Assembly: GCA_963971425.1 (NCBI GenBank)
Contig: OZ020518.1
Location: 14,824,190-14,888,189 of the forward strand
Length of the DNA stretch: 64,000 bases
Direction: 5' to 3'
Origin: Bryoerythrophyllum caledonicum
Lineage: Eukaryota > Streptophyta > Bryopsida > Pottiales > Pottiaceae
Shown here: in pieces, positions 39,838 to 52,146 of the stretch
Position numbering within the stretch: the stretch's first letter is position 1
Layout: the number at the start of each line of letters is the position of its first letter
Translations under genes and position numbers: made by a program
The notes under the pieces: generated by a model
Database searches by the model: none
Told to the model about the DNA's origin: nothing
The model's input: the letters and a program-made list of their open reading frames with translations, nothing else

Positions 39838-40576
39838 TAGTTCACGGGAGAATTTGAGAGGTGAGGTGCGAGGTAGTGGTAGCAAGAGTGTAGTTTTGCA
39901 GGTCAGTGTAAACTATTTTTGTAGTTGTGAGTAGAATTCAGTTGCAGGTTAGGAACGATTCAGCGGAAGGTGTAAATACTTGTATACTAATAATAAGGAC
40001 GAAAAAGCATCCGTTGTGTATTGACTGGACAGAGTCGTGATGTCCTATCACACTCGTAGATTTCTACTGCATCCGGTGTGCAGGGCTGGTTCAGGCAAGC
40101 GACTTGAGGAAGAGAAATCTATCACAGGCGCTAATCACAACCTTTCTCATCCACATTACGGCTCGTCTCGTCACTAATCTGACCAGGGATCAGTATCAGA
40201 TGATGTCCTCTACAGTCTACAACAGATGTAGATTCAATTCTCATTCAAGCGGTTGTCTGAAGTGAGTAAGAATGAAGACTGTTGGGACTCGCCCATGAAA
40301 TCGCGGCGATCATCGTGCACATGACAACCACGACCCATCAGAATTCAGATCGTACGGCATTCGGGTGTAATCGTTAAGCAATCGATCAAGCAATCACGAT
40401 GTGGATCACCTGATAGATCGATCTGGAAACTCGAGCTGGTTTGAGCGAAAGTAGTGCGGGTTGGTATTTTGTTAGTTTTGTCGACGAGAGAGGGATCAGA
40501 CAGATCTCGAGAGGGAGAGATCAGATAGATTGAGAGAGAGGGTTTAGGCAGATTGAGAGATCTGAGTGGGGTGAGA

Positions 40577-41165
40577 ATGGCGCCGGAGAGGGCCGAGGTT
40601 GAGGTGAAGCTGGCGGGGGTTTCGGTGGAGCGCATGTGGAGCGCGGCGAAGAAGATCGAAGCGCTCATGCCGCAGTTGCTACCGGACGTCTTCACCGGCT
40701 GCGACTTGATCGGCGACGGCGGCCCGGGCTCCGTCCGCGTCTACCGCTGCGGCCCTGGTACGAGTTCGGAACCATTTGCGACGTGATCGATGTTTTTGGT
40801 ACCATTGGGAAGGGATTTGGAGGTTCTAGGGTTCGGATTTCGCACCCAATGATGCGGTCCTCGCCTTGCTTTTTCCTGCAGCGATTCAGGAAGGCTTCGT
40901 AATCCGGGAACGCGTCGACGAAGTGGACGACACCGCGCACTCCATGACCTACACCGTGATCGAGGGCGACCCGCGGTACAAGTCGATGCGCGCCACTATC
41001 ACGTACCGCCCGAGCGAGGACTCCTCCTCCACCACGGCCGTGTTCCGCGCGGACTACGACATCGACGACGCCGCGGAGGGCTTCTCGGACGAGATCACCG
41101 AGATAATCTCGCTCATGCAGACCAGCTTGTGTGAGTATCTCGTCGCCAATCCCGAGTTCAAGTAG
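40577..41165 (+). CDS. Bet v 1/MLP-like small ligand-binding protein
   Basis: Two exons (40577-40757 and 40882-41165), 465 nt, 154 residues, the usual length of the Bet v 1 (START-like) fold. The beginning VEVKLAGVSVERMWSAAKK matches the first strand and helices. GDGGPGSVRVYRCGP stands at the position of the glycine-rich loop, followed by strands FVIRERVDEVDDTAHSMTYT and the long C-terminal helix EGFSDEITEIISLMQTSLCE. Family members bind hydrophobic ligands such as sterols, flavonoids or hormones in the cytosol. The ligand here cannot be told. The leader (40490-40576) is GA-rich (GAGAGAGAGGG). Confidence 0.85.
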
Positions 41166-41363
41166 CAATCTTCTCCTCGTGTAGAACGCTTCCAGTGTTT
41201 TGTAGATGTTTGGATTCTCGTTGTAGATAGAAAATTGGAGTTAAATGCAATCTGTCCCTCAGGAAATCGTCTGTTCAAAACTGTGATCTCATCTGCGTGT
41301 ACACCTAGTTTAGACAGGATGCAGTTCTCACAAATGTGGAGAGACTAAAACCAAAAGTGTGTA

Positions 41364-41567
41364 TTAGCTGATGATATTTTTTTTACCTCTCATCAATTCG
41401 AACATCTCTCCCAGCCCAACAGCTTCACTGTGTGTCTGTTCTAAGAAGTGATTTGCAAGCTTCCAAAACCATTCCCTGTTTATCAAATCCGAATTCCCGC
41501 TTTTCCTTTGTAGCTTTCTCTCCTCTTTGTCCAACTCCATATCAAAGCCCACTTGCTCAGATTCTTG
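41364..41567 (-). CDS. Unidentified C-terminal exon or gene fragment
   Basis: A minus-strand frame preceded by a good acceptor (TTCTATCTCCAG before 41567) and closed by a stop at 41364. It reads QESEQVGFDMELDKEERKLQ, then INREWFWKLANHFLEQ, then SEAVGLGEMFELMRGKK. Composition is charged, with well-ordered hydrophobic spacing, and looks coding rather than random. I do not recognise the family and could not find the upstream exons between 41570 and 42900. It could be the tail of a gene whose body is lost, or a pseudogene. Confidence 0.4.
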   Translation of the reverse strand, partial: QESEQVGFDMELDKEERKLQRKSGNSDLINREWFWKLANHFLEQTHSEAVGLGEMFELMRGKKNIIS

Positions 41568-42013
41568 CTGGAGATAGAAGTAGGGTTTACAGACTAGGTA
41601 CTCTTCTGTAGTACTTTCCTAGACACTCAACAAGGCTCTGCTTGTACACTTAATTTAGACAGTCTTGCTTACAAATGCTGAAGAAGCGTCATTAATTTCT
41701 TCTTCCTATCACCTAATTCTATCATTCTTATGAACTGGGTGCAAAATGTCGGAGTCATCCTTGATTACCAGTTCAAGTCCTGATTAGTGAGAGTTGACAC
41801 ATTCCAAACAAAACTGACAGATCCAGACGTTTCTGAAAGCCGTATTTCTCCTTAACAGTTGAACCATTCAACAAACAATCACTGGCAGCTCACAACAACA
41901 AGCTGGCTTTGAAGTACTGTCCGACCTTATCTTCGCCGGAGAAACGTTAGGCTAAGCTCCAATCCACCTCTGAAATTATTAAAGCTACAAGTACCACACA
42001 CTTCCCCAAAAGT

Positions 42014-42145
42014 CGATCCTGCTGTTTCGGAGAAGACGATGTTGGCATGGACGATATCGATATCTACGAACGAACGGAAGCCAGTATCGTTGTTGGCGAC
42101 TGGACGAGAGCCAAATCTAGAACTACGTTAGATGATGCCGGGTAG
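42014..42145 (+). CDS. Possible short C-terminal coding scrap, unidentified
   Basis: A frame of 43 codons ending in TAG reads RSCCFGEDDVGMDDIDIYER, then ASIVVGDWTRAKSRTTLDD. It looks coding (acidic, few rare residues), but no start codon or upstream exon was identified. It may be chance. Confidence 0.25.
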   Translation, partial: RSCCFGEDDVGMDDIDIYERTEASIVVGDWTRAKSRTTLDDAG

Positions 42146-42930
42146 CATCTAGGATAGTTGTACATTTGGTTGTCAGAAGTGGGACTAAGGTTAAGAAAAT
42201 GCTATTGTATTCGTTTCGCTGGTCAATTAGATTCCGGTGACGACCAATTGCTTAGCATTGGAATCATCAACTTAGAAAGACACTTCGGGAATATGCGCTT
42301 CTTCAAATGGCGGCAATGTGCAGTTGTGTGAATGACACGGCGAGGTTCCTTTTACCGAAAGTTTGCTCAATTGCTTGAAGAGTTTTGCTCGGAGTTGGCG
42401 TAATTAGTCAGGGATTTTTGTAGTTTAGTGCACGTCAGTTGTTGGGGATTGGCTTGATTTTTTTGGGTTGACATTTTAGTGGACAGGTTGGTGTGAGTTT
42501 TTCAGGGAGTTTGGCAAATTAATCTGTTGAGGATCGGCGTGGTTGTTCTGAGTGGAGGATTTTTGTTTAGGGTTTGAGGTGAAGTGAGATCACTTTTAGT
42601 TGGCGACGAGGTCGTCGTTTCATTTTCGTTGCGTCATTTTTTCTTGATTGTCAGGAAAGTCGAGCTAGAATTTTAGAGGTTGTGCACCTGAGTGCAGAGA
42701 ACTCCTCACGGATTGGCGTGATTTGTCAGGGATTCGGCAATACGGTGTGTTTTTGAGAGATTCTGCAGACAATTCGTGAAGGATTGGCGTGGTTTCTTAG
42801 GATTCTGCAGCTTCGTGAAGCATTGGCGGTGATTTCTGCAACTTAGCACGCAGTTTTCTTCAGAAGCAGCGCACTTTGTCAGGTTCTAGGATGCGGTTAG
42901 GGTGAGAGAGGAGGAATTAATCCACACCAA

Positions 42931-43557
42931 ATGGCAGTCGCAGCGGCGGAGGACTTCGACCACCTGTTCAAGGTGCTTCTGATCGGCAACTCCGGCGTCG
43001 GCAAGTCCAGCCTGCTGCTCCGCTTCACGGCCGGCAAATTCGAGGACCTCTCTCCGACAATCGGCGTCGACTTCAAGGTGAAGACCGTCTCCCTGCAAGG
43101 GAAGCGCCTGAAGCTCACGATCTGGGACACGGCAGGGCAGGAGCGCTTCCGCACGCTCACGTCCTCGTACTACCGCGGCGCGCAGGGGATTATCCTGGTG
43201 TATGACGTGACGCGCCGCTCCACGTTCACGGACCTCGCGGACGTGTGGCTCCGCGAGGTGGACCGCTTCTCCACCAACCGCGACTGCATCAAGATGCTCA
43301 TCGGGAACAAGGTGGACCTGGAGGACAGCGCGCGCGTGGTGACCAAGAAGGAAGGCATCGCGTTCGCCCGCCAGCACGGCTGCCTCTTCCTGGAGGCCAG
43401 CGCCAAGACCAGCATCAACGTGCAGCGCTGCTTTGAGGAGCTCGTCCACAAGATGGTCGACACGCCGAGCCTCACCGCGGACCCGGGGAAGGGCAACCTC
43501 CTCAGACCAGAGGCCGACCTCGCCGGCATCACACCCGGCGGCGTTTGCAGCTGCTGA
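42931..43557 (+). CDS. RABC: RABC-type (Rab18-class) small GTPase
   Basis: A single-exon 208-residue Rab GTPase, a membrane-traffic switch of the plant RABC subclass. G-motifs are all present: P-loop GNSGVGKS (residues 19-26), switch I around SPTIGVDFK, switch II WDTAGQERFRTLTSSYYRG, NKVD and EASAK. The SSYYRGAQGIILVYDVTRR stretch is characteristic of Rab18/RABC. The C-terminus GVCSC carries the Cys-x-Cys motif for double prenylation. ATG 42931 gives the family's normal N-terminus. The gene is strongly GC-rich, and this keeps long antisense frames open; they are not genes. Catalytic Gln is intact in TAGQE, so hydrolysis should be normal. Confidence 0.93.
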   Translation: MAVAAAEDFDHLFKVLLIGNSGVGKSSLLLRFTAGKFEDLSPTIGVDFKVKTVSLQGKRLKLTIWDTAGQERFRTLTSSYYRGAQGIILVYDVTRRSTFTDLADVWLREVDRFSTNRDCIKMLIGNKVDLEDSARVVTKKEGIAFARQHGCLFLEASAKTSINVQRCFEELVHKMVDTPSLTADPGKGNLLRPEADLAGITPGGVCSC

Positions 43558-44794
43558 TCTCTCCTTCTCGTCATTTTTGTGTATACTTCGATTGCGAGAA
43601 ATTCTTCCTTCTTCGCCTAGAAATTCCTCCCGATTGAGAGCGAAATTGCAGCACGCCATGGCTTTGGATTTGAAACATGTCGATCCGATGCGATTGTACA
43701 GACCATCTCTCATCTTCACTGTGATGCATCTTAGAGTTTGAGGAGGCGCAAGAAATTGTACAAGCGTAGCGAGCTATGGCGCAGGGTTTGATTCGATTGT
43801 ATACATTTCTCATCTTTACGATTATGTTTCTGATTCATTAGAAAAATGCTCAGATTGACGGCGAATGCGCTCACATGGAAGTGCAAGGCTGCCGAAGTTC
43901 CTTGTTGACGATACCGACATAACCGAGTTCCTCTCGCAATGTAAGATTTCCTTTGAGAAATGCTTCGGTTGATGAGAAATGCTGCTCTTCCTTTCGTGTT
44001 GTAGAGGAACTGGGTTTGTCTTGTTTACAAAATATGTGGACATGAGCTTCAGGACTACCTTCTTCTTCTCTCAACCCCCCCATAACCGATAAATTAAGCA
44101 ATGTTATCGAATAATAATACTTTTATTTTATCAATCGAATTACCATTTTCAATCTCATATTTTTCCAATGAAATCTGAATTACTAATGAATTTCCAAATT
44201 GTGCTACCATGTTTAGCCGGTGGGTGCCTATACGTACCCCACAGTCGCCAACCAAATGTAAGGGGTCATGACTCATAGTAAACTTTTATTTGGAGATGAA
44301 TGGGAGGTAGGTATTGGGATGGAAGTGGGTTGGATATACCCAAACTTCATAGGTTTTTGGTTAGTTGAGAAGGGATTACATTCAAACCTTTGAATTCTCA
44401 CTTGTTTGGTTTACTAGTGGTATGGCAATTGTGATGGTCATGTCCAAGATGGGTTTGGTTTTTTTTCTTGGGGGAGGGGGGGGACATTGTTTGTTTTTGG
44501 TTGAGAGAATTGTAACTTTATGTGTTTGGTTTGAATTTGTGTTGGCATCGGTTATGGTCCTTTGGGGCTTTCCTTGGAAAAGGTGTTTTCAAGATTGGAG
44601 CAGCATTTATTGACTTTGAGTGGGTTTTATGATTGCAGCATTGCCATAGCAGGGTTGCTTTGTGGGTTCATAAGTGTACTTGGAGTGGGCCAGGGTGGAT
44701 TGACACCTCATTACCCCTTAAAAGGATGAATGGAGGTAGTTGAGGTTATTCCCTTCTTGTTCCCTTGCTTGTGCTTGCAGCTTTGTTTCCCTGC
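43558..44794. other. Interval without recognised genes
   Basis: 3' flank of the RABC gene, then AT-rich DNA. Only short chance frames are present. A G-run (GGGGGAGGGGGGGG) sits near 44473. Confidence 0.5.
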
Positions 44795-45785
44795 CCAGGG
44801 CAAACTGACCCCTCGTTGCCCCGTTTGGAATGAACAAGGGGCATTCCCCTTTTGAATCTTATTGCCTGCCCATCCCATCCAGTTGGCCCCTGCCCTCCCA
44901 TCCCCCCTTTTCACCATAAACCCGTTCTGACATTTTATGTCGAGATCAATGCGTGAAGGGTAGTGGAAAAATGTCTGACGGGTATTGCTCCCATCCCTTG
45001 TGCACGTCATAGCCCCTCCTTTCATTGTCTTTCATTGCCGCCTCCTCCTAGGGTTTAGAAATGTGGCAGGTCTTTCAGGCTCACATCTACACTATGACCC
45101 CTCCCTTCACTGCCCTTCATTGTTTCCATGTACAACTCACTGCCTTGTGGATTATTTTTGAAAGTATTTTAGTTTCTTTCACCTATTGGTTCCTACACAT
45201 AGTTCTTTGAGATTGTTCCTTAGAGCTCATTATTTGAGGTGAGATGTATTGTTGTAGAAATCTAGGGTTTGAGTGTTATATTGTGAAGTTGCTTTGGTGA
45301 TACATTAGTTTCTTCAATCAATGATCCATTATAGTTTAGGGTATGAGGCATAATCTAATAATTCCAATTAATGAAATTTATTTAAATGGGAAAGAACTAA
45401 TTTTAGGATATATGCCATGTACATGTTAAATGGAGACAACGATTTATTTCAAACATGTGTTTTGTCGGGACAGGTATTGAGAGTTTAGTCCAAATGACTC
45501 TATAGATATTTTTTGATAAAGAAGGTGAGAAAACATGAGGGTTCATGCACAAGGGCTGGAAGCAAAGGGCTGGAAGCAATACGTGTTGGAGATTTTTTCA
45601 ATACATGTCACACACCAATCTCAACATAAAATGTTAGAACAAGGCAAGAGGACAAGTGTGTGATAAACAAGGAGGAAATGGAAGGAGGGGGCTAGATAGA
45701 TGGGATGGGTAGGAGATGAGATCCAAAAGGAAAACGCCCCTCCATCATTCCAAACGGGGTAACAAGGGGGTCAATTCGTCCTTGG
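44795..45785. mobile_element. Non-coding DNA transposon/MITE with about 85-bp inverted ends
   Basis: The left end (44795-44880) and right end (45701-45785) are inverted copies with roughly 80% identity. The left reads CAAACTGACCCC then CCCCGTTTGGAATGA, then TTTTGAATCT, then CCCATCCCATCC. The right end holds the complement of each word in the correct order. The ~820 bp interior has no coding frame. The family and target duplication could not be established. Confidence 0.7.
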
Positions 45786-45845
45786 TTGTTTTCCTAGCCT
45801 CATCTAAATCCTAAACCTTAAATGTCACTTATAAACCTTAACTTC

Positions 45846-46725
45846 TAAAGGACCAAGTGTACCTTTGGGGTACAAATCATTTTTTGGCACGTTCCCAAAA
45901 TCCCAATTTCAAAGACAACTTCTTAAAAAAACTAGTGAGAATAGAAATACAAGTTAACTTTGTGGGGAATTGCTTTTTTTGGACTTATATAGAAAAAGTT
46001 ATAGTGTTTTAAACATTATAAGCTCAAAAGCTTTAGGACAGTTGGGCAGGGTACTATAGAGATGAACAACAGTACTGTAGAGTTGACTATTGCACTTTCT
46101 TGAGGCGGGTAGTAGTGAAGGAAAGTTCTTGGCAACCTTCATTGTTTTCACTTAAAAATGCATAGAAATTAAGGATTGTACCTTTAATGAAAAATCATTT
46201 CTTCTATTGTTACAATAAGTCATAATAATTCTATCTACCATTTGGGATTTAGATCCAACAATCATCTTTATTTTATAAAAATTATTGCTTTCCTAAATAA
46301 ATGGCCACTTTCTGTACCCCTAGTCATTGCAAGTCCATTTTTTTTATCGTTACAACCTCCATTCCTTGTGATTTTTGGCGTGCAATGACCTAACACAAGG
46401 TAAGCTTAGAACATGGATCTATAAAATTTATGCAATGCGTAGTGTAAAAAATAATATGCCATTATCTTGAGTCGAAGTACATTGATTATGTCCGCGCACG
46501 GAAGAAAAGAACTATATTGCACTCTTCAAAGGCATAATAATATCTTACAATTTGAGTGGTCAAGTTTTACATAAAAATTGAAGTGTGTCCTTGTGATAGC
46601 AAAATTGAAGATCCTATGGTTGAAAATAGTAAAAAAACGTCTTGCAACGTCTCATCTTGGAGAGGCAATTTTAGTGTGGTTTTGGTGATACATAGGCTCG
46701 GTCTTTTAGGGGCTAAATTCAAAAG
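45846..46725. repeat. Interspersed repeat copy with AAGGACC/GGGGCTAA ends
   Basis: Starts TTCTAAAGGACCAAGTGTACC and ends CGGTCTTTTAGGGGCTAA. The interior is AT-rich and non-coding, with a CAAATCATTTTTTGGCACGTTCCC segment that parallels the start of the 11.79-kb copy. The internal blocks typical of the 52-kb copy are weak here, so this may be a subfamily. Confidence 0.45.
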
Positions 46726-47396
46726 CCTAAATCCTAGTCATTAAATTCTAAATCCTGATTTCTAAATCCCAAATCCTAGATTTTGATCTTGAGGGGATAG
46801 AGGAGGCATGAACCTTATCACCTTCTGTGGGAGTCCATTCCCACAAGATTCCGGATATAGCCCTGAAATCTCGTAAAAAAGGAAAAATTCAAAAAATAGT
46901 GAATAGAGTAGTGCAGAATAATACAATTAGGTAGAAATAAGAAATAAGGACTATAGGCCTAACCGGAATTGTTAAACAGTGTTATCTAAGAACTTTTCCG
47001 GAAATCCAACGTTCAGATCAATCCGGAGAAGTTTGGAATATTTCGGGTGACATCCGGATCCGAAACCGAAATCATGAGCCCGACGTCATTCGGCGGATGT
47101 CCGTACGTCGCGTCAGATATAAGAGGGGTCAGAAAAAGGAAGGTGCCACCATTCTCCTTTGTCGTCTTTTGCTCTCTCTCTCTCTTCTCCCCCTATTTTC
47201 CATCTTCTGATTTCATAGTTCGGAAGTATTTCCGGTAGAGGAGAGTTATTGCGAGGACAGTGAGTGCAGGTGTGACCGGAGAGATTGTAAGGTGGTGAGC
47301 AGCTAGGGAAGTCCGACACCATGGCTGGAATAGAAGATCGGGCCGCCAGAAGGTCAAGGCAAATAGTACCACCACTGAGGGCCACCAATCCAGAAG

Positions 47397-47669
47397 GTGA
47401 TGCCGGCGTACCCCTCGGACGAGGAAGAGATCAAGATCCTCTGCAACTACTTGGAGATCATAGAATGCGTTGGTCTAATAGAAGTGTTGTGGGTAATCAA
47501 GGACGAGAACTTGGTAACGGAGTTGATTGGAACTCCGGATAACCAATATGACAACAGCCTCAGAGCGCATCCGGAGCATTGGGCAACACCGGAGTGGAAG
47601 CGGACATATAACTTCCGGGACAGAGAGGTGAAGATAGTGGAGCGGAAGGACGAGTTACTGGAAGGTTAG
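47397..47669 (+). pseudogene. Coding-like fragment in the CCGGA-rich region
   Basis: A 90-residue frame begins MMPAYPSDEEEIKILCNYLE and includes HPEHWATPEWKRTYNFRDRE. A second piece in the same direction (KPKYVVCKWTCKFLGAMRGE near 47780) may belong to the same ancestral protein. Family unknown. Confidence 0.35.
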
Positions 47670-48260
47670 CTCTCTCGAAACTCCGACCCAATGAACGGCT
47701 ATAGTGCGAGCGATCTTCGCGATCCACATGCCCTATTTGTCGTAGGATTTCGGAACCCTTTTTTTCATTCGGAAAAGCCGAAATATGTAGTGTGCAAATG
47801 GACCTGCAAGTTTCTTGGAGCAATGAGGGGAGAGATCTTCGTAGATTGGGCCTCTTTAATGAGTGACCTAGTCGATTGATTGGTCACAAACCCTGGAAGG
47901 CGAAAAAGATCGGAACACCTATTCCTTCATACTTGACGCATTTGTACACCAAACATGAGGTACTGACCCCAACGGAGTAGGACGAGTACGAGGAGCTCCT
48001 AAATATTCAGGAGTACGGAGGACTGGAGATCGAGTCCGAAGAAGAATCCGACACACCCGATTCTCTAGCTCTCCTTCGACTCGCCAACACACGCAAGAGA
48101 AGCAGGTCAGTAACGAAGGAGCCGGAACCCGCCAACCCGAGCTAGCCGGAAGAGGAGCGCACTGATCTGGAACCAGGCCGATCGTCAACAATAGCAGGTT
48201 GAGTGCCTCCGGCTGAACTTCCAGAACTCACCGGTCGTCCGAGTTTCCGGTGTAGACATC

Positions 48261-48671
48261 ATGGAGTTGCTTACTCATGTAGCGTGGCAAGTCACGCTGC
48301 TCAATAAAACAAATGTGGATGGCATTGATGTCATCAAGGAGGTCTTGCACAAGCTGGGAGTCAAGGAAATATCTGACATCTTTCCCCGGCTGAAGGAGTT
48401 CAAAACCAACGAGGTCCGGCTGAAGGTGTTGGAGGAACACCATGCTCCTCTCATCCGGAACCGGGCGAGACTCCGGGAGCAGCTCGACGAAACAAAGACG
48501 ACCTTCGCGGAAGCAGAAGTGGCGCAGAAGGAGGCGGAGAAGCGGGCAAACGCCTCTGCAGAAGCATTGACGGAAGTCTGGACTGCAATTAGCTTTCCGG
48601 TCGACACTATCAACCGGAGCCTCCTCTTTACAACGAAACTGGAGAAAGAGGACAAGCACAATTGCGGATAG
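48261..48671 (+). pseudogene. Coiled-coil coding fragment in the CCGGA-rich region
   Basis: A 136-residue frame whose second half is a predicted coiled coil (REQLDETKTTFAEAEVAQKE followed by AEKRANASAEAL). The first half contains VIKEVLHKLGVKEISDIFPR. The coiled-coil arrangement fits a structural Gag-like or filament protein, but no family is recognised. No stop for 400 nt is notable in an otherwise broken region. Confidence 0.35.
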
Positions 48672-50419
48672 ATCATCCGGTTTCTTCTTACCACAGCCGG
48701 TAGATGGAGAAGACCTAGGTACGGATGTAGGAGCTAGTGAGCAACCTGATTCCAGAAGGTCCGGAGACTTAAGGGACTCAGACCGCAGAAGATCTGACGA
48801 CTCGGTAGGAATCACTACGATTTTGGATGTAACAGGATTACATGGGAATCCGGAGAGTTCCGGACAGAAGAAGGCGACTTTGGAAACCTCCAATCGTGCC
48901 TCTTCTATTAGCTAGAGCAATTTTCCTCTTCCCAACACGGAAACGTTGAAGTCACGGAAGAGCATGCTTCCAGAGGGACTCTCTCAAGAAACTTCTCGGA
49001 CATTCCGGCTCTCCTCGACATCACCCCCCTACCGAGGATTGCCGGAAGTCAACTTCACCAGTGATGGTGCGGCCTATGGAAGAAACTCCTAGCCCAAGCA
49101 GAAGTTTCCGGAATCTTATCGGAAGGCTGATCGGGGCAACCGGAGGACCGGCAACAAAAGCAGTGCAATTAACGGACAAACCTTCCGTACAAGCTTCCGG
49201 ATCCGGATCAAGGGTGCCAAAGCCAATCGGAAAGGAGATAAAGGAATCACCTAGGTGTAGGAGCGCTAGGCTCAAGGATGTCCAGAAGACTCCTTAGATA
49301 ACATGAGTAAGTAGGAATTTCTTAAATCACTTAGAATTAGTAGCGATTAAACGATGGGGCTTAGAATTGCACCTGACTACTAACTATGGGACTAAGAATA
49401 GTTTTGTAATCCAGAAGGACTCAATCCGGAAAATTGGAAATCCGGAAACCTGCCTAGGAATTATTGATTCCGCCTAGGAATTATCAGATTTTGGAATAAG
49501 ATTTTTTGGACTTTAGGATTAGACTCTCCGTATTTCTTGTGGATAAGGTTAGAGTAAAATTAGCAACTTAGTTAGTATTTAATATGATGAGTTTTAGGAA
49601 ACTCATCATCTTGTTTTCTCTCGCTAAAAACGTTTAAGCCTCGCAATATATTGTCTTCCTTTACATTTTGGTGTTAAGTGTTTTTTTCGAGAGAAATGGA
49701 TCCATTGTAGATTGTATTGTTGTGGGTTAGTTCTTCCGTAGTGAGCCTTATTATATTCACACTGGAGGTAACCGGTTGAGACTTGCATCAGGAGAGCGCC
49801 TTGGAAGAATTGGAGACGAGCTCAGGGAGAGGCCTGCTACTCTCCAAGGTCCAAAAATAGCTAGGAGGGGAAGAGACGTATTGCAGAGATAGGCCTTATA
49901 GTCTCTAGGGCACGGAAGCTCCGTGTGAACCCGGATTCCAGTTGAGGCCAAAATCTACCCCTGCGACTGGAAAAAAAACCTGATGCGTAAGTCTAGAAGG
50001 TGTCTTCTTTGCAAATTTGTGATATTCACTCGATAGAATCACAACAAGACTTGCCAAGATGTCGTTGTAGTCCGGATTGATCTCTGCATGAACGTGTTTG
50101 GATGGCCATCCGGATGTTGTGAAAGTGTGGATCCCTTAGCAACAATCATCTACCAACTAGCGGAGTGGGAAGAGTGGGTGTCTAGCCACTTTAAGTTATG
50201 GGACAATGGGGAATCTGGCCACTTAAACTGATAGGATCAGTGGTCTTCCGGCCACTCGCTTAAACCGTCTGGAGAAATTTCTGAGGAGTAAACAGAGACA
50301 AAATTAAACTCCCTTCTCAATTGTCCAGAAATTATTGTAAGAATCCGAAATCTGGAAGGATCCGAAAATAGTTGTAGAATGAGTGAGAGTAAGGATCCAG
50401 TGAAATTGTGCTTGATGTT

Positions 50420-52146
50420 TGTGGATTATTTGGTATATTCTAGAAGAAACGGTAGGTCTTTGTGGGAACAAATCTGGAGCAGTTTACTTTGGAAGCATTT
50501 AATGACAATTAAGTGTATTTTGGAGGAATATTGACCCTACAACTTGCAACACCCTCCGTTCACCTTTGTGAGACGCAATCCATCTTAGCCCTTGGTGTGT
50601 ACTACAATGTCGAATAATGTCTAGCCAAGACCCTCGTGAAGGATTCCACTATTTATCCCCCACGAGCATTGCAGCAAGGTGCGGATGGTCCCCTCGTTTT
50701 AATGGTAAGGGTGCCAATGGGCTTAATTTTCTAGCCATTTGGAGGAATGCAAAGGCTTTTTCTATAAATTTTATGTCAAAATTGGGGCACGTGACCCCAA
50801 ATTATCATACAAAGCCCACCATGATATCTAAAACACCAATAGGGGGGGTTCTTTTAGAAGGGGCTCTACCATCAACAGAAATAGGGGGTTATATATTGTC
50901 CACATCCGACTAATCACATGTTGCGCCTTGGGTATGTTTTTTTGGAAGGGATTCCTTTGGTCACGACAATTCATGGCCTGGGTGGGCAACCCGAAATTGG
51001 ATCACGGCATCTTCTGTACTTGGACATCAATGAATAGTGCACTTTTTGAACTTGGGCATCATGAATAAACCAATCAATGATGAGCTTGCAACCACCTACA
51101 AGGTTATCACCTACCTACCACAATCCTTTCAAAGCACAAATCACTCATACAAATTGTGATTTGAATTGTAAAATTTCACTTTGTGAATGCATCAAAAGAA
51201 GGTGATTAGAATGATATCAAAAAATAAGTGAAAAGTTGAGTACAGGAAGAGCTACAGAGAAGATTCTGTAGAAACCAAGCCCCTCGGGCTGGCTCTGACG
51301 TTTAAGGGTTAACATGGTGGTAAAGAATTTATACCTCGTGTAGTGCAAAAATTTGACACCAACTAAAGGCAAAGTTTGTTGATCCACTGAACTCAAGGAA
51401 GAGAATGAATGATGCCCCCACTTCAAACACTATAATTTTATAATCCATGCTATCAAAGTTCATGAATCTTTTTTTGAGTATGTTACATAATTGAGATCCT
51501 ACGGTCAAACACAAAATAAAAGTTTTTGTTTCCTTCCTAACTCATTCCACTAGATTCAACAGTTTGGATGTGTTTTTGGTGATAATTTTTAGGAATTCCT
51601 TTCAGGAAGAAAAAACTTTGGGTGACTTCACAAATCAATTATTTTTCTGTTCCTTTTTGTTGTATGTAAATAAGAATATTTTTAAAAAAAAATCATCGCA
51701 GAAATCTTGAGTTTTCAGTAAATGTCATTGACTGATGATGTAGTGATGATTTATTTATTTATTTATTTATCAATAAAATAATTCTCTCAAATTGGCGTTA
51801 TAATGATTTCCTAGTAACTTTTGCATCAGGCCTGGATTGGAAGTGAAAAGCTCGACGTGTTTCTCATGCCCTTTTTTTTAAAAACCAACGTGGCACACAA
51901 AATGCACATGTAACTCTTGCCTAAATATTATTGGGGATACCACTTCTCCAACAAACTTCATTTAAAATCAGAATTTACAAGCTTTGGAAGGTGGGCAATC
52001 TAAGTGTTCATTGTAAATATCTCTTTCGGTATGCATTGTGGATGCTATGTTATTGTAACAAAAAAAATCTTAACAATAAATGTAAATTGCAGGCTTTAGT
52101 CAGTCATAGAGTGAAAATTGGGTCCAAAGTCCTTCTCACTAATTAT
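50420..52146. other. Interval without recognised genes
   Basis: AT-rich. It contains one partial copy of the interspersed repeat family (51290-51600, listed separately) and a short (ATTT)n run near 51750. Confidence 0.5.
51290..51600 (+). repeat. Partial copy of the AT-rich interspersed family
   Basis: Carries TAGTGCAAAAATTTGACACC, the GTTGATCCACTGAACTCAAGG block and ATCCATGC-ATCAAAGTTCATGAA, in the same order as the copy at 52.8-52.95 kb. Confidence 0.55.

Larger units (their letters stand above)
46840..50420 (+). other. CCGGA-rich region with decayed coding frames, possible retroelement remnant
   Basis: The hexamers TCCGGA/CCGGAA recur dozens of times here and almost nowhere else in the window. 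A TATA-like TATAAGAG stands at 47119, followed by a pyrimidine tract (GCTCTCTCTCTCTCTTC). Frames on the plus strand look coding but are interrupted by stops. I found no reverse transcriptase, protease or integrase motif and no convincing LTR pair, so the class is open. It could be a non-autonomous LTR element or a broken host gene family. Confidence 0.4.

Noticed and set aside
42886-43719. Long minus-strand frame opposite the RABC gene
   Set aside because: Antisense shadow of a very GC-rich exon; no family resemblance.
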